IMG/VR virus record: IMGVR_UViG_3300025168_000358
Location: 1-32,171 of that record
DNA: 32,171 nt
Strand: one strand, 5' to 3'
From: a virus
Below the pieces are notes generated by a model, which ran no database searches, was not told where the DNA came from, and was given only the letters and a program-made list of their open reading frames with translations. Positions within the stretch are counted from its first letter, which is position 1. Every line of letters begins with the position of its first letter. A program made the translations under genes and the position numbers. Below are positions 14,677 to 21,712 of this stretch, piece after piece.

Positions 14677-14837
14677 AGATATGACGGACAGATATAAATA
14701 TAAACAATTAACGACTGGGAATAGGCAGTCGTCGGCAACCAATCCGACACTCGTTACCCCCATAATTGTAAATATGTTAGGTTGGCAAACCTCTGTCCGT
14801 CGTAAAAAATTAAATAACATAACCTTGGGAGGTTAAA
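14677..14837 (+). ncRNA. Structured, riboswitch-like leader RNA
   Basis: The leader begins right where the promoter at 14642 should start transcription. GACGGACAG (14683-14691) pairs perfectly with CTGTCCGTC (14793-14801), closing a domain of about 120 bases. Inside, CGACTG (14712-14717) pairs with CAGTCG (14726-14731) over an eight-base loop, and TCGG (14732-14735) with CCGA (14744-14747) stacks beside it. The loop bases CAACC (14736-14740) can pair with GGTTG (14780-14784) as a pseudoknot. After the domain, AACCT (14821-14825) and AGGTT (14830-14834) form a hairpin holding the Shine-Dalgarno GGGAGG of the next gene. Aptamer plus sequestered binding site is the layout of a translational riboswitch. 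I do not recognise a known class. Confidence 0.65.
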
Positions 14838-15167
14838 ATGAGTAAGAAGTATAAAGTAAGAGTAAGTATTCCAGTAGAGTATGACATTTCAGACTTAATG
14901 ACTAGTTTTGATACTACTATAGATGTAGAAGCAGATAACTATGAAAAAGCAGTCAGTATAGCTAAGACGGAGTTTAATGATAACTACGACTTAGATTCTA
15001 TATACGACGAAATCTACGAAGCAGTCAAAACTAATATGTTGGTGTGGTTAGACGGAGATTATGAGTGTGACACTTATGACGACGACTACTACTTTGCAGA
15101 AGAACAACAACCTAGACCTTTTCCAGGAATGGAAGGCAAGGGAATAGACGGAGGCAGTAATGAGTAA
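14838..15167 (+). CDS. Acidic protein under leader control, unknown
   Basis: A 109-residue, very acidic protein rich in Tyr and Asp. The N-terminus has a beta strand (KYKVRVSIPVEYD), a second strand ending VEADNYEKAV and a helix, an arrangement seen in small DpnD/PcfM-like proteins, but that resemblance is weak. The C-terminus is disordered (EEQQPRPFPGMEGKG). GGGAGG, caught in a hairpin, is its ribosome binding site. It is the first gene of an operon with GroES, and it overlaps the next gene by eight bases. Confidence 0.65.
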   Translation: MSKKYKVRVSIPVEYDISDLMTSFDTTIDVEADNYEKAVSIAKTEFNDNYDLDSIYDEIYEAVKTNMLVWLDGDYECDTYDDDYYFAEEQQPRPFPGMEGKGIDGGSNE

Positions 15168-15462
15168 AGAAGCAATGAGATTACAAGCAGAAGTAGTAAA
15201 TGCGACTGCAAAACTATATCAATTAGGATATAAAATAGAGTGTAAATACATACAAGGTGCTGGTTGGGCAAGTGAGATAGTCAACTATAACAATGGAGAG
15301 AACTTTCAACACGACTATCAAGCTAAGATAGACGCAGAACAAGAAAAGAATAATGACTATGCTATAGACAATATGACTTGCGACGATGAAATGGTAATTG
15401 ACGATGTTGGTCAGATGTATGACCCGACAGAGAGACTAAAAATGGAGGAAGAAAATGAATAA
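15160..15462 (+). CDS. Unknown acidic protein upstream of GroES
   Basis: A 100-residue protein with a helical first half (EAMRLQAEVVNATAKLYQLG) and an acidic second half. One short strand region contains ECKYIQGAGWASE. CGGAGG precedes the ATG. It overlaps its two neighbours by eight bases each, so translation is coupled along the operon. No family recognised. Confidence 0.6.
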   Translation: MSKEAMRLQAEVVNATAKLYQLGYKIECKYIQGAGWASEIVNYNNGENFQHDYQAKIDAEQEKNNDYAIDNMTCDDEMVIDDVGQMYDPTERLKMEEENE

Positions 15463-15727
15463 AATAAAACCACTAGACAATAGATTACTAGTACAAGCAG
15501 ACGCAGTAAAAGAGAAGACGGATAGCGGTATCTTAGTTTCTTCTGAGACTCAAAAGAAACCAAACACTGGAGTAGTACTTGAAGTAGGACCGAAAGTTGA
15601 GACTCTTAAGTCTGGCGACTATATTACATATCCAGATTATGCAGGTACTATTATATATACCGACGGAGAAGAATACTTGATAATGAGAGAAGCTGAAGTC
15701 TTAGCTATACTAGAGGACTCTAAATGA
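15455..15727 (+). CDS. groES: GroES-type co-chaperonin
   Basis: A 90-residue protein that matches Cpn10 over its full length: IKPLDNRLLV at the start, a mobile loop EKTDSGILVSSETQKKP (about 19-35) that contacts GroEL, then GVVLEVGP, LKSGD, 'YAGT' and the end EEYLIMREAEVLAILE. It would cap the host GroEL, as phage T4 gp31 does to help fold the capsid protein. There is no GroEL gene in the window. Its binding site is GGAGG. It sits in the plus-strand unit, not beside the capsid genes. It overlaps a tiny membrane peptide by four bases. Confidence 0.92.
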   Translation: MNKIKPLDNRLLVQADAVKEKTDSGILVSSETQKKPNTGVVLEVGPKVETLKSGDYITYPDYAGTIIYTDGEEYLIMREAEVLAILEDSK

Positions 15728-15813
15728 GTGTCGTAATAGTAATTCTAGTATTTTTATTGCTAGTCTACGCAAAAATCATCTTAGAAGAGATTGATAGAGA
15801 AGAAGACAAATAA
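15724..15813 (+). CDS. Tiny single-pass membrane peptide
   Basis: A 29-residue frame: MSVVIVILVFLLLVYAKI forms one hydrophobic helix, followed by an acidic, basic tail (EEIDREEDK). The ATG overlaps the groES stop (ATGA), and AGAGGA is just upstream. It shares a base with the next start. The coupling on both sides argues that it is a real gene. Small membrane peptides in phages may affect the host envelope or lysis timing; function unknown. Confidence 0.5.
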   Translation: MSVVIVILVFLLLVYAKIILEEIDREEDK

Positions 15814-15974
15814 TGATTGAGACAAAATTGAATAAAGGTGCAGTGCCTAGACTGACGCAAGAGATATACTTTAAGTGTAGCTCAAATGGGTCTAAAAAAA
15901 TAAACAGACAATTAACTTTAAAAAGCTTTGACAAAAAGCTTGGAGAGTTAATGCAATCAACGGAGATTAAATGA
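15813..15974 (+). CDS. Small basic protein, unknown
   Basis: A 53-residue frame starting MIETKLNKGAVPRL, basic and Lys-rich, with two beta-strand-like segments. Its ATG overlaps the stop of the membrane peptide and its stop overlaps the next ATG by four bases. It fills the only gap in an otherwise continuous chain of coupled genes. No strong ribosome binding site of its own is present. Confidence 0.5.
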   Translation: MIETKLNKGAVPRLTQEIYFKCSSNGSKKINRQLTLKSFDKKLGELMQSTEIK

Positions 15975-16222
15975 AGAAGATAGACAACAGAACTACTGGC
16001 GACAAGCTTATAGATAGCCTTAAAGTAGAGGTAGAAGTAATGAGTTTTAGTCAACAACAGCTAACTTTATATATAGGACAAGTACAAGAATTAGTCAAAA
16101 AACTAGCTTACGACTTAGATAAATATAAAGAGGGTTATAGTATTTTGTCGGAATATTTCGACTATATACCAGACGATAATAAGCAAGATGTTGATAAGAA
16201 ACTAATGAAACTTAACTTATAA
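15971..16222 (+). CDS. Helical protein, unknown
   Basis: An 83-residue, probably all-helical protein with a coiled-coil-like middle (LTLYIGQVQELVKKLAYDL). ACGGAG precedes the ATG. It is the last gene before the promoter at 16239, and there is no clear terminator between. No family recognised. Confidence 0.55.
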   Translation: MKKIDNRTTGDKLIDSLKVEVEVMSFSQQQLTLYIGQVQELVKKLAYDLDKYKEGYSILSEYFDYIPDDNKQDVDKKLMKLNL

Positions 16223-16238
16223 AGTTATAAAGTTTATA

Positions 16239-16268
16239 TTGACTATAGTAATATGTAGTACGTATATT
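16239..16268 (+). promoter_or_regulatory. Promoter of the recombination unit
   Basis: TTGACT (16239-16244), an 18-base spacer and TATATT (16263-16268) are present. The predicted start falls at about 16274-16276, on the ATG of the next gene, so the message may lack a 5' leader. Confidence 0.55.
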
Positions 16269-16273
16269 GAGAT

Positions 16274-16459
16274 ATGAAAAACAGATACCAAACCTCGTTT
16301 ATGATTGATAAAGAACTTTGGATAAAGTTTAAATCTAAATCATCAAGTGAGGGGGAGTCAATTAAAGATAAACTAAATAGTCTAATATTAGATTACGTCA
16401 ACGATAAGAAGGAGACAAGATATGCCCGCAGTTGGTTTTTATTACCCAGATGGAAGTAA
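16274..16459 (+). CDS. Ribbon-helix-helix DNA-binding protein
   Basis: A 61-residue protein. 'YQTSFMIDKELWIKFKS' followed by two helices (ending LNSLILDYVND) is the pattern of an Arc/CopG-type ribbon-helix-helix: one strand for the DNA groove and two helices for the dimer. These usually repress transcription. No Shine-Dalgarno lies before the ATG at 16274; a leaderless message is likely. The last 13 residues overlap the next gene by 38 bases. It may regulate its own promoter, which is at the start of the recombination genes; that is inference. Confidence 0.65.
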   Translation: MKNRYQTSFMIDKELWIKFKSKSSSEGESIKDKLNSLILDYVNDKKETRYARSWFLLPRWK

Positions 16460-17303
16460 ATTGTCTTTTGAAGATATCAAAGACGGAAATGTAGATATAT
16501 TTAAAATGGGTATGTCTTTACCTACTTTAATTGAAATGTCGAAAGAAAGAGACCCTAGCAGGAAGCCGTCTACAACGGAGTTGCTTGTCGGTGCTTGTGA
16601 ATCCTACTTAAAGAGAACTAAGAACTATCATGTGAATCCACAAGATAGAGCTTTCTCGTTAGCGGGAACTATGCACCATGCTAAACTAGAGCAACACTCA
16701 GACGAAAGACACTTGTTAGAACAGAAGTTAGAAGAGTTTAATATAACTGGAATAGCCGACTTATATGATAAGGAGACTAAGATGTTACTAGACTACAAAA
16801 ACACTGGTTCTTACAAATGTGCTCAACTATTAGGGATGACATACAGACTAATACCAGACCCAACTGGTGCAAAATATAAAATCTCTGGGAAATGGGGGAA
16901 GAAAGGTTCTCCTAAAATGATAAAAGAATGGTACAGAGATGAGGGTTTAGCAGACTTCGGAGATTGGGGTTGGCAGCTTAACTGGTATAGATACCTATTA
17001 AGCAAATCTGGCTACGACGTAGATAGGATGTGCATACAAATCACACTTAGAGACGGTGGAGTAGCAGTAGCTAGGGATAGAGGATTAAGTAATAATATAT
17101 ACTTAATTGAAGTGCCGAAATATGACGACGAAGTACTTGAGAATAAGTTCTTAAAAGCTAGAGACGAATTAATTCGAGCTTTAGAAACTGGTAACTTACC
17201 TCAAAAGTGTAGTAAAGAACAAACGTGGAACGGGAAAAAATGTCAATCTTATTGTGACGTTAGAGAACTATGTCCATATAACAACGGGAGTATAAATGGG
17301 TAA
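16422..17303 (+). CDS. RecB/Cas4-like PD-(D/E)XK nuclease with Fe-S-type cysteines
   Basis: A 293-residue protein. The nuclease motifs are GTMHHAKLE (82-90), TGIADLYD with Asp113, LLDYKNT with Asp124 and Lys126, and QLNWYRYLL (185-193). Four cysteines near the C-terminus (263, 274, 278, 284) plus Cys59 near the N-terminus resemble the cluster-binding Cys of Cas4 and AddB. The start has AAGGAG. Its neighbour downstream is a Rad52-like annealing protein, so it probably makes the single-stranded ends that the annealing protein uses, as in phage exonuclease/annealase pairs. An alternative is a non-recombination nuclease. Confidence 0.8.
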   Translation: MPAVGFYYPDGSKLSFEDIKDGNVDIFKMGMSLPTLIEMSKERDPSRKPSTTELLVGACESYLKRTKNYHVNPQDRAFSLAGTMHHAKLEQHSDERHLLEQKLEEFNITGIADLYDKETKMLLDYKNTGSYKCAQLLGMTYRLIPDPTGAKYKISGKWGKKGSPKMIKEWYRDEGLADFGDWGWQLNWYRYLLSKSGYDVDRMCIQITLRDGGVAVARDRGLSNNIYLIEVPKYDDEVLENKFLKARDELIRALETGNLPQKCSKEQTWNGKKCQSYCDVRELCPYNNGSING

Positions 17304-17943
17304 AATGAGTGAGTTGGACTTAAAAAGACAAGAAGTGGAAGCGATGGAAGTGTCAAAAGGACACTACAATCCAGAAATATTCGAAGAGACTTCTTTGATT
17401 TATAAGCACCAACAAGTTTCAGAAGCACCTACTCCTCAAGACGTAGTTAAAACTAAGAATGGTTTTGAATATGTAGACGAAGGATATATGCGTTGGAGAT
17501 TAAACCAACATTATCCTATCTGGTCTTGGGAGATAGTCAAGTATGAAACACTTGGAGACAAGGCTATAGTAGTTCACGGACGTCTAAAGATTATAGACGA
17601 AGGTGTGCCACGTAGTTTCGACTCAGTAGCAGCACATAGAATAGCTCAAGCTAGAAGTGGTTCTGGATATGTAGACTTAGGTAATGACCTAAAAGCCGCA
17701 AATTCAGATGCATTTAAAGTTGCAGTTAACAGATTGTGTAATGTTGCAGACGACATATATAGGAAGCAGTATATTGACAAGACTCTTAGTCAAAATCAAT
17801 ATGATAAATTGTTACTTACTATGTCACAACTAGATGTGCAAACTGCAGAAAAAGTCGAATCTGCTTTAACGTCTGGTAAAATAAATAAAGACAATTACGA
17901 GAGTGTAATGTCTAAATTAACAATTACAACGGAGGACAAATGA
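17296..17943 (+). CDS. Rad52-like single-strand annealing protein
   Basis: A 215-residue protein. 'HYPIWSWEI' and 'AIVVHGRLKI' (about 72-99) are the paired beta strands, and GNDLKAANSDAFKVAVNRL (129-147) matches the alpha-helical motif (xxD-xK-A-xx-DAxK) of Rad52/Sak-type annealases. The C-terminal 60 residues are helical and probably oligomerise. The family anneals complementary single strands in phage recombination. It overlaps the nuclease gene by eight bases and the SSB-like gene by four, so the three are coupled. Confidence 0.75.
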   Translation: MGKMSELDLKRQEVEAMEVSKGHYNPEIFEETSLIYKHQQVSEAPTPQDVVKTKNGFEYVDEGYMRWRLNQHYPIWSWEIVKYETLGDKAIVVHGRLKIIDEGVPRSFDSVAAHRIAQARSGSGYVDLGNDLKAANSDAFKVAVNRLCNVADDIYRKQYIDKTLSQNQYDKLLLTMSQLDVQTAEKVESALTSGKINKDNYESVMSKLTITTEDK

Positions 17944-18497
17944 GTAATGTTAATGAAATGTTATCAGAGATAGATAACAACGTAGCCTATTACAATCCAA
18001 CTGAGGATACTACTGGCAATAAATATGAGCCAATTCCAGAGGGAACGTATGAAGCTAACGTAAGCAAACTAACTACAAAGAAAGATATTGTTGTTAAGAA
18101 TTCGTATATTTGCGACATTTTTGAAGCTACATACGCTATAGACGACGACAATTATCCTAAATTAAAGAACAGAGAAATTAAGTCTAAAGGTTATTTTAGA
18201 TTTAAGAAACCTGACAAAAACACGCACCCTGGACTTGAGGACAATCAAGGTAATAATAAGGGTTATATGATTTTTGCAGAAGCTTCTGGATATGAAATGC
18301 AGAAAGATGATACTGGGAAATATTTACTTCCCTACTTGATGGAATCTGATATATCTGGAAATCCTGTTACTGTGAAAGTAGTTCACGACAAATGGACTGG
18401 TAGCGACGGAGATAAGAGAGTAACTCCATTAGCAGTTAATGTGTTTAAGTCTAAAGATAGAGTTAAGAAAACACAAGTAACCGAGTTGCCATTCTAG
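17940..18497 (+). CDS. Probable single-stranded DNA-binding protein
   Basis: A 185-residue protein with a beta-rich core (about 30-165) of OB-fold type, similar in layout to DUF669/SSB-like phage proteins: IPEGTYEANVSKL, then repeated strand-loop units with Tyr and Phe residues. The extreme C-terminus TELPF resembles the acidic, Pro-Phe tip by which SSBs recruit partners. It lies directly after the annealing protein (ATGA overlap). I infer SSB from context and from the tail; an identity check is needed by profile search. Confidence 0.65.
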   Translation: MSNVNEMLSEIDNNVAYYNPTEDTTGNKYEPIPEGTYEANVSKLTTKKDIVVKNSYICDIFEATYAIDDDNYPKLKNREIKSKGYFRFKKPDKNTHPGLEDNQGNNKGYMIFAEASGYEMQKDDTGKYLLPYLMESDISGNPVTVKVVHDKWTGSDGDKRVTPLAVNVFKSKDRVKKTQVTELPF

Positions 18498-18730
18498 TGG
18501 AATATTCATTCAAGTTAACGGAGGAGCAAGCAATGTCTTTAATAGAGGTAATTGAGCAGCATAGATGTGAAGGCGAAGAAGAACTATGTTCTAACGTAAG
18601 AACATCTATTAAAACTCAGTTTAAGTCTCAGTTTAAAGAAAACGAGGAAGGGATTACCTTAGAGGTAGATAATATATTAGAATCTGCTAAAAAGACTCTC
18701 GGACCAGGATACTGCGACAACTGCGACTAA
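18497..18730 (+). CDS. Small protein with terminal CxxC, unknown
   Basis: A 77-residue acidic protein starting at GTG 18497, which overlaps the upstream stop by one base. It is helical, with a Cys-containing end (CDNCD). Only the terminal CxxC could bind metal. It lies between SSB-like and other small genes. No family recognised. Confidence 0.5.
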   Translation: MEYSFKLTEEQAMSLIEVIEQHRCEGEEELCSNVRTSIKTQFKSQFKENEEGITLEVDNILESAKKTLGPGYCDNCD

Positions 18731-18960
18731 TGGACATTTCTAAGTGGAATCGAATAATGAAGTCTTTTCAAGACTTGATGGGTTACGAAGAAGGAACTCG
18801 AGAAGTCGTTATTATGAAAAGACTTTCTTTCGGTATAAAAAAGGGAGTTGAAGAGATTGATGCACGGGAAGAAAGGGTTTTCGTGCATCTTCTTAGAAAA
18901 ACATATAGGGAGATAGCTAGTGATAAGAAGTCAAGAGAGGATAGTAAAAGACAATCTTAA
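18730..18960 (+). CDS. Small basic helical protein, unknown
   Basis: A 76-residue protein with alternating Lys/Arg and Glu in its second half, helical, ending SREDSKRQS. The ATG overlaps the previous stop by one base. No Cys and no membrane segment. It could be a DNA-associated accessory protein. No family recognised. Confidence 0.5.
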   Translation: MDISKWNRIMKSFQDLMGYEEGTREVVIMKRLSFGIKKGVEEIDAREERVFVHLLRKTYREIASDKKSREDSKRQS

Positions 18961-19129
18961 AGAAAACGGAGTTATATCTGAAATAGAGGTATTACTTAAT
19001 CACGGAATAACACCGTGGACGTTAAGAAAAATAATTAATTCCATAAGAAACCAAGGTTATAGAATGTCATCAGACAGATTGTACTTAGATATAGAATATG
19101 TTTGGTTAGATAGTCCTAATAAGTGGTAA
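18920..19129 (+). CDS. Winged-helix-like small protein
   Basis: A 69-residue protein starting at GTG 18920 behind GGGAG. Helices 'VISEIEVLLNHGI' and 'TLRKIINSIRNQGYRM' are followed by a strand pair ending in 'YLDIEYVWLD', the order of a small winged-helix domain. It overlaps the previous gene by 41 bases, in a different frame. Such proteins in phages often bind DNA or regulate transcription. The assignment is by pattern only. Confidence 0.5.
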   Translation: MIRSQERIVKDNLKENGVISEIEVLLNHGITPWTLRKIINSIRNQGYRMSSDRLYLDIEYVWLDSPNKW

Positions 19130-19150
19130 AAAATGGATAAACTTTAAATA

Positions 19151-19276
19151 ATGAACGAGAGTATATATATAAGAAAAGATAGTTATTTAGGCGATAGTTA
19201 TATCGAAAGAATAATTTTGAGAGCTTGTAGGGGTATCCTCGAAAGGAAAATTTGTGAAAGATTTAATAAAATATAG
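19151..19276 (+). CDS. Possible 41-residue protein
   Basis: A frame starting MNESIYIRKDSYLG and ending at 19276 covers the gap before the next nuclease. It is basic, with Ile/Arg/Leu composition. No Shine-Dalgarno sequence precedes the ATG, and the end overlaps the nuclease start by 23 bases. It may be a real short gene or a chance frame, and I keep it only as a candidate. Confidence 0.25.
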   Translation: MNESIYIRKDSYLGDSYIERIILRACRGILERKICERFNKI

Positions 19277-19661
19277 AAAAAGGTTTAATCAACCAATAGT
19301 CTTCAATGGATTGCAAGACGGAGTGATATCTCCGACAGATATAGACTTTTGTTTTGAAGTAGACAATAGGTTTTTATTAATAGGGGAATGTAAAACCGAG
19401 GGTAAGAATTTAACTATAGGCCAAAAGCTTGTAATTCAAAGAATAGTAGATAGTTGGCAGAAGTCTGGTAACGATAAATTATCTATAGGATATTTTGTTA
19501 CTCATAATATTAACGCTGCAGACGATATTGTATTAGCAGACACTGACGTGAAGTCTATATATTTTAATGGACAGTGGCAAGCTAAAAATATTAAGTTCAA
19601 GGAAAGCCTTCAGATAATATCTGAAAAGTGGAATATTAACAAACTTAAGAATTTAAAGTGA
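19254..19661 (+). CDS. PD-(D/E)XK nuclease-like protein
   Basis: A 135-residue protein starting at GTG 19254, with AAAGGA at a suitable distance. 'SPTDIDFCFEVDNRFLLI' followed by GECKTEG gives Asp29 (or Asp31), Glu45 and Lys47, the D-(x)n-E-x-K triad of PD-(D/E)XK nucleases, and TIGQKL resembles the following Q-containing helix. It could be a resolvase or repair nuclease for the recombination unit. The next gene encodes a second, different PD-(D/E)XK protein. Confidence 0.65.
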   Translation: MKDLIKYRKRFNQPIVFNGLQDGVISPTDIDFCFEVDNRFLLIGECKTEGKNLTIGQKLVIQRIVDSWQKSGNDKLSIGYFVTHNINAADDIVLADTDVKSIYFNGQWQAKNIKFKESLQIISEKWNINKLKNLK

Positions 19662-19668
19662 GGACAAG

Positions 19669-20007
19669 ATGTCTAGTAAATCAAAAGCAAAAGGAAATAG
19701 ATTTGAAAAAGAATGCGTCGAGATTGCAGAGCAACATGGATTTCAAGCAAAGCGTGCTTGGGGTAGCGACGGTAGAAGTATAGGTAAAGATTCAGAAGTA
19801 GACGTAGTAATTAATTACTTACTTTCATCTGATATGGAGAGAGAGATGGACGTACAATGTAAAGTAAGAAATAAGATTGCACAATACCTACTTCCGCCAG
19901 AATCTTGCGATATAACCTTAATCAAACAAGATAGAGGTGAAATATACGCAACAATAAGATATAAAGACTTATTGGAGTTGATACAACTCACATTTCAATT
20001 AGATTAA
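19669..20007 (+). CDS. Holliday-junction-resolvase-like PD-(D/E)XK nuclease
   Basis: A 112-residue protein. 'KAKGNRFEKECVEIAEQHGF' (7-25, Glu13), SEVDVV with Asp45, and MDVQCKVRN with Gln63 and Lys65 are in the order and spacing of Hjc-like resolvases, which cleave four-way junctions. The basic Arg/Lys cluster near 28-36 would bind DNA. AGGA lies upstream of the ATG at 19669. It is separated from the other PD-(D/E)XK gene by seven bases. It may resolve recombination products before packaging. Confidence 0.75.
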   Translation: MSSKSKAKGNRFEKECVEIAEQHGFQAKRAWGSDGRSIGKDSEVDVVINYLLSSDMEREMDVQCKVRNKIAQYLLPPESCDITLIKQDRGEIYATIRYKDLLELIQLTFQLD

Positions 20008-20030
20008 TAAATAATAAATAGGGAGTTATT

Positions 20031-20381
20031 ATGAGAATACATTATGACCAAAAGTCAAAAAAAGAGTATGAACAAGAAAAATCACAATTTATGTCTTTGT
20101 GGTATTATTTTGAAAAAGATGAAGAGTGGTTTGATAAAGCAGCAGTAGATAAATATGTAAGAAGTAGGAATAATCCTCATTACGAAAACAATAGACGTAA
20201 TCAGCCTTATAGAGACGTTTCTACAACAAGAATACCTACAAGGTGTCCTAAGTGTAAAAAATCTTGGGCAATAGAAATGGTATCTGCTAGTAAGTTTGAG
20301 TCTAATTATTTAGACCAATCACTATATAAGAATATACCAATGGTTAAGGGAGAATGTCATGAATGTAAGGAGTCTGAATAA
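20031..20381 (+). CDS. Zinc-ribbon protein ahead of the helicase
   Basis: A 116-residue protein. The first 65 residues are charged and basic (Arg, Asn and Tyr rich). CPKC near residue 73 and CHEC near residue 111 would bind one zinc. GGGAG precedes the ATG. The stop overlaps the helicase start by one base, so they are translationally coupled. It could be a helicase-loading or primase-like zinc factor, but I see no primase motif. Function unknown. Confidence 0.6.
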   Translation: MRIHYDQKSKKEYEQEKSQFMSLWYYFEKDEEWFDKAAVDKYVRSRNNPHYENNRRNQPYRDVSTTRIPTRCPKCKKSWAIEMVSASKFESNYLDQSLYKNIPMVKGECHECKESE

Positions 20382-21703
20382 TGGTCATAGAAAAAGCATT
20401 AGCAATACATAGCCCAGAGTCTGAAAAAGCCGTATTAGGTTCTATACTTTTAGATGAAAATTGCTTTGAATTGGTAAAAGATTTTATACCTGAGAAAGAG
20501 GTTTTTTACGACCTAAACAACAAAGCTATATGGGAAGTTATTTGTAAATTAAAAAAAGAAAACATACCAGTAGATTTGATAAACGTTTCTACTAAGTTAG
20601 ACAATATGACTTATTATGTTTCTGGTCTATTAGAGGCAACACCGACTGCAGCCAATGCTATATCATATGCTAGGCAGCTGAACTCTGATTGGTTAAGAAG
20701 GAAGTTGGTAGAGCAGTCTCATCAGATAGCTGCTAAAGCTACAGATAATACAAATGATATAAATGCACTACTTGTTAACGTTCACGACACTGCTAGTTCT
20801 TTACTAAACCTAGAGCCTGGACAAAAGTTTAACTTAGAAGAATTATTATCAGAGACTCAAGATTCTATATTTAATCAAAGAAACTTAGTAGGTACTGGAA
20901 TAAAGCCTTTAGATTCTATTATATCAGGTATGACAAAAGGTGAAATAACTATCTTTGCTGGACGTCCTGGTAATGCTAAGACTACAACGGTTGCAAATAT
21001 TGCCAGAAATTTAGTTTTACAAGGCAAGAAAGTTGTAATGTTTAACAGAGAAATGCCTAATACAGAAATGATGAAAAAATTCATTGCTATGGAATCAAAT
21101 AATATAACATATGATATGTTAAGACATAATGCTATATCTCATAAGGATAAAATACAAAAAAGTTTAGAAATTATTAAAGAAAAGTATACTGACAAACTAT
21201 TTATGTTTGACAATATACGTAATTTAGAAGGAACTTTTAGGGAGATACGTCGTATAAAGCCTGACATAGTTATCGACGACCACATAGGTCTTATTGAATA
21301 TGCTAGTAATGATATGAGAGACTTAAGACTTAAGATAGGTGATACGTCTAGAAGATATAAGTGGTTATGTAAATCTGAAAAGATTTCAGTAATTCTTGTA
21401 TCGCAACTTAATCGTAATATAGAATACAGAACAGAACGTATTCCTAAACTTAGTGACCTTGCCGAATCGGGTAATCTAGAACAAGACGCAGAGATAGTAG
21501 CATTTACGCACTATCCTTGGACAGTTAATTTTGAGAATGCAAAGCACGGTAGATATGGTTTAGAGATTGTAGTAGCTAAAAATAGATATGGTTCTACTGG
21601 TAAGGCGTCTGTAGGATTTGCTCCAGACTCTTGTAAGTTATACGACACAGTTGAAGAGGTGGAGGCTATTTCTGCTCCTCCTATGTCTGACGTGCCTTTT
21701 TAG
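20381..21703 (+). CDS. dnaB: Replicative DnaB-type DNA helicase
   Basis: A 440-residue protein. The N-terminal domain starts SPESEKAVLGSILLD (11-25) and includes VFYDLNNKAIW, as in DnaB. The RecA-like core has Walker A GRPGNAKTT (194-202), Walker B DIVIDDHIG (295-303), and LVSQLNRNIE (339-348). The final part SGNLEQDAEIVAF carries the helicase H4-like motif. It unwinds DNA at the fork. No primase domain is fused, and no polymerase is seen in the window. The end meets the leftward gene at 21700 tail to tail, with a four-base overlap. Confidence 0.93.
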   Translation: MVIEKALAIHSPESEKAVLGSILLDENCFELVKDFIPEKEVFYDLNNKAIWEVICKLKKENIPVDLINVSTKLDNMTYYVSGLLEATPTAANAISYARQLNSDWLRRKLVEQSHQIAAKATDNTNDINALLVNVHDTASSLLNLEPGQKFNLEELLSETQDSIFNQRNLVGTGIKPLDSIISGMTKGEITIFAGRPGNAKTTTVANIARNLVLQGKKVVMFNREMPNTEMMKKFIAMESNNITYDMLRHNAISHKDKIQKSLEIIKEKYTDKLFMFDNIRNLEGTFREIRRIKPDIVIDDHIGLIEYASNDMRDLRLKIGDTSRRYKWLCKSEKISVILVSQLNRNIEYRTERIPKLSDLAESGNLEQDAEIVAFTHYPWTVNFENAKHGRYGLEIVVAKNRYGSTGKASVGFAPDSCKLYDTVEEVEAISAPPMSDVPF

Positions 21704-21712
21704 TCTAAAAGG
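21695..21712. terminator. Convergent hairpin shared by both units
   Basis: CCTTTT (21695-21700) pairs with AAAAGG (21707-21712) around a six-base loop that contains the stop codons of both converging genes. Symmetric hairpins with A/T-runs at convergent ends often terminate both directions. It is weak as a stand-alone terminator but is the only candidate at this junction. Confidence 0.4.

Noticed and set aside
14642-14836. A 64-codon plus-strand frame
   Set aside because: It begins inside the promoter -35 box and overlaps the whole structured leader; there is no ribosome binding site before its starts, and RNA pairing explains the sequence better.
15776-16057. A 93-codon minus-strand frame opposite the small genes after groES
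   Set aside because: It lies antisense to two coupled tiny genes and has no promoter or binding site of its own.
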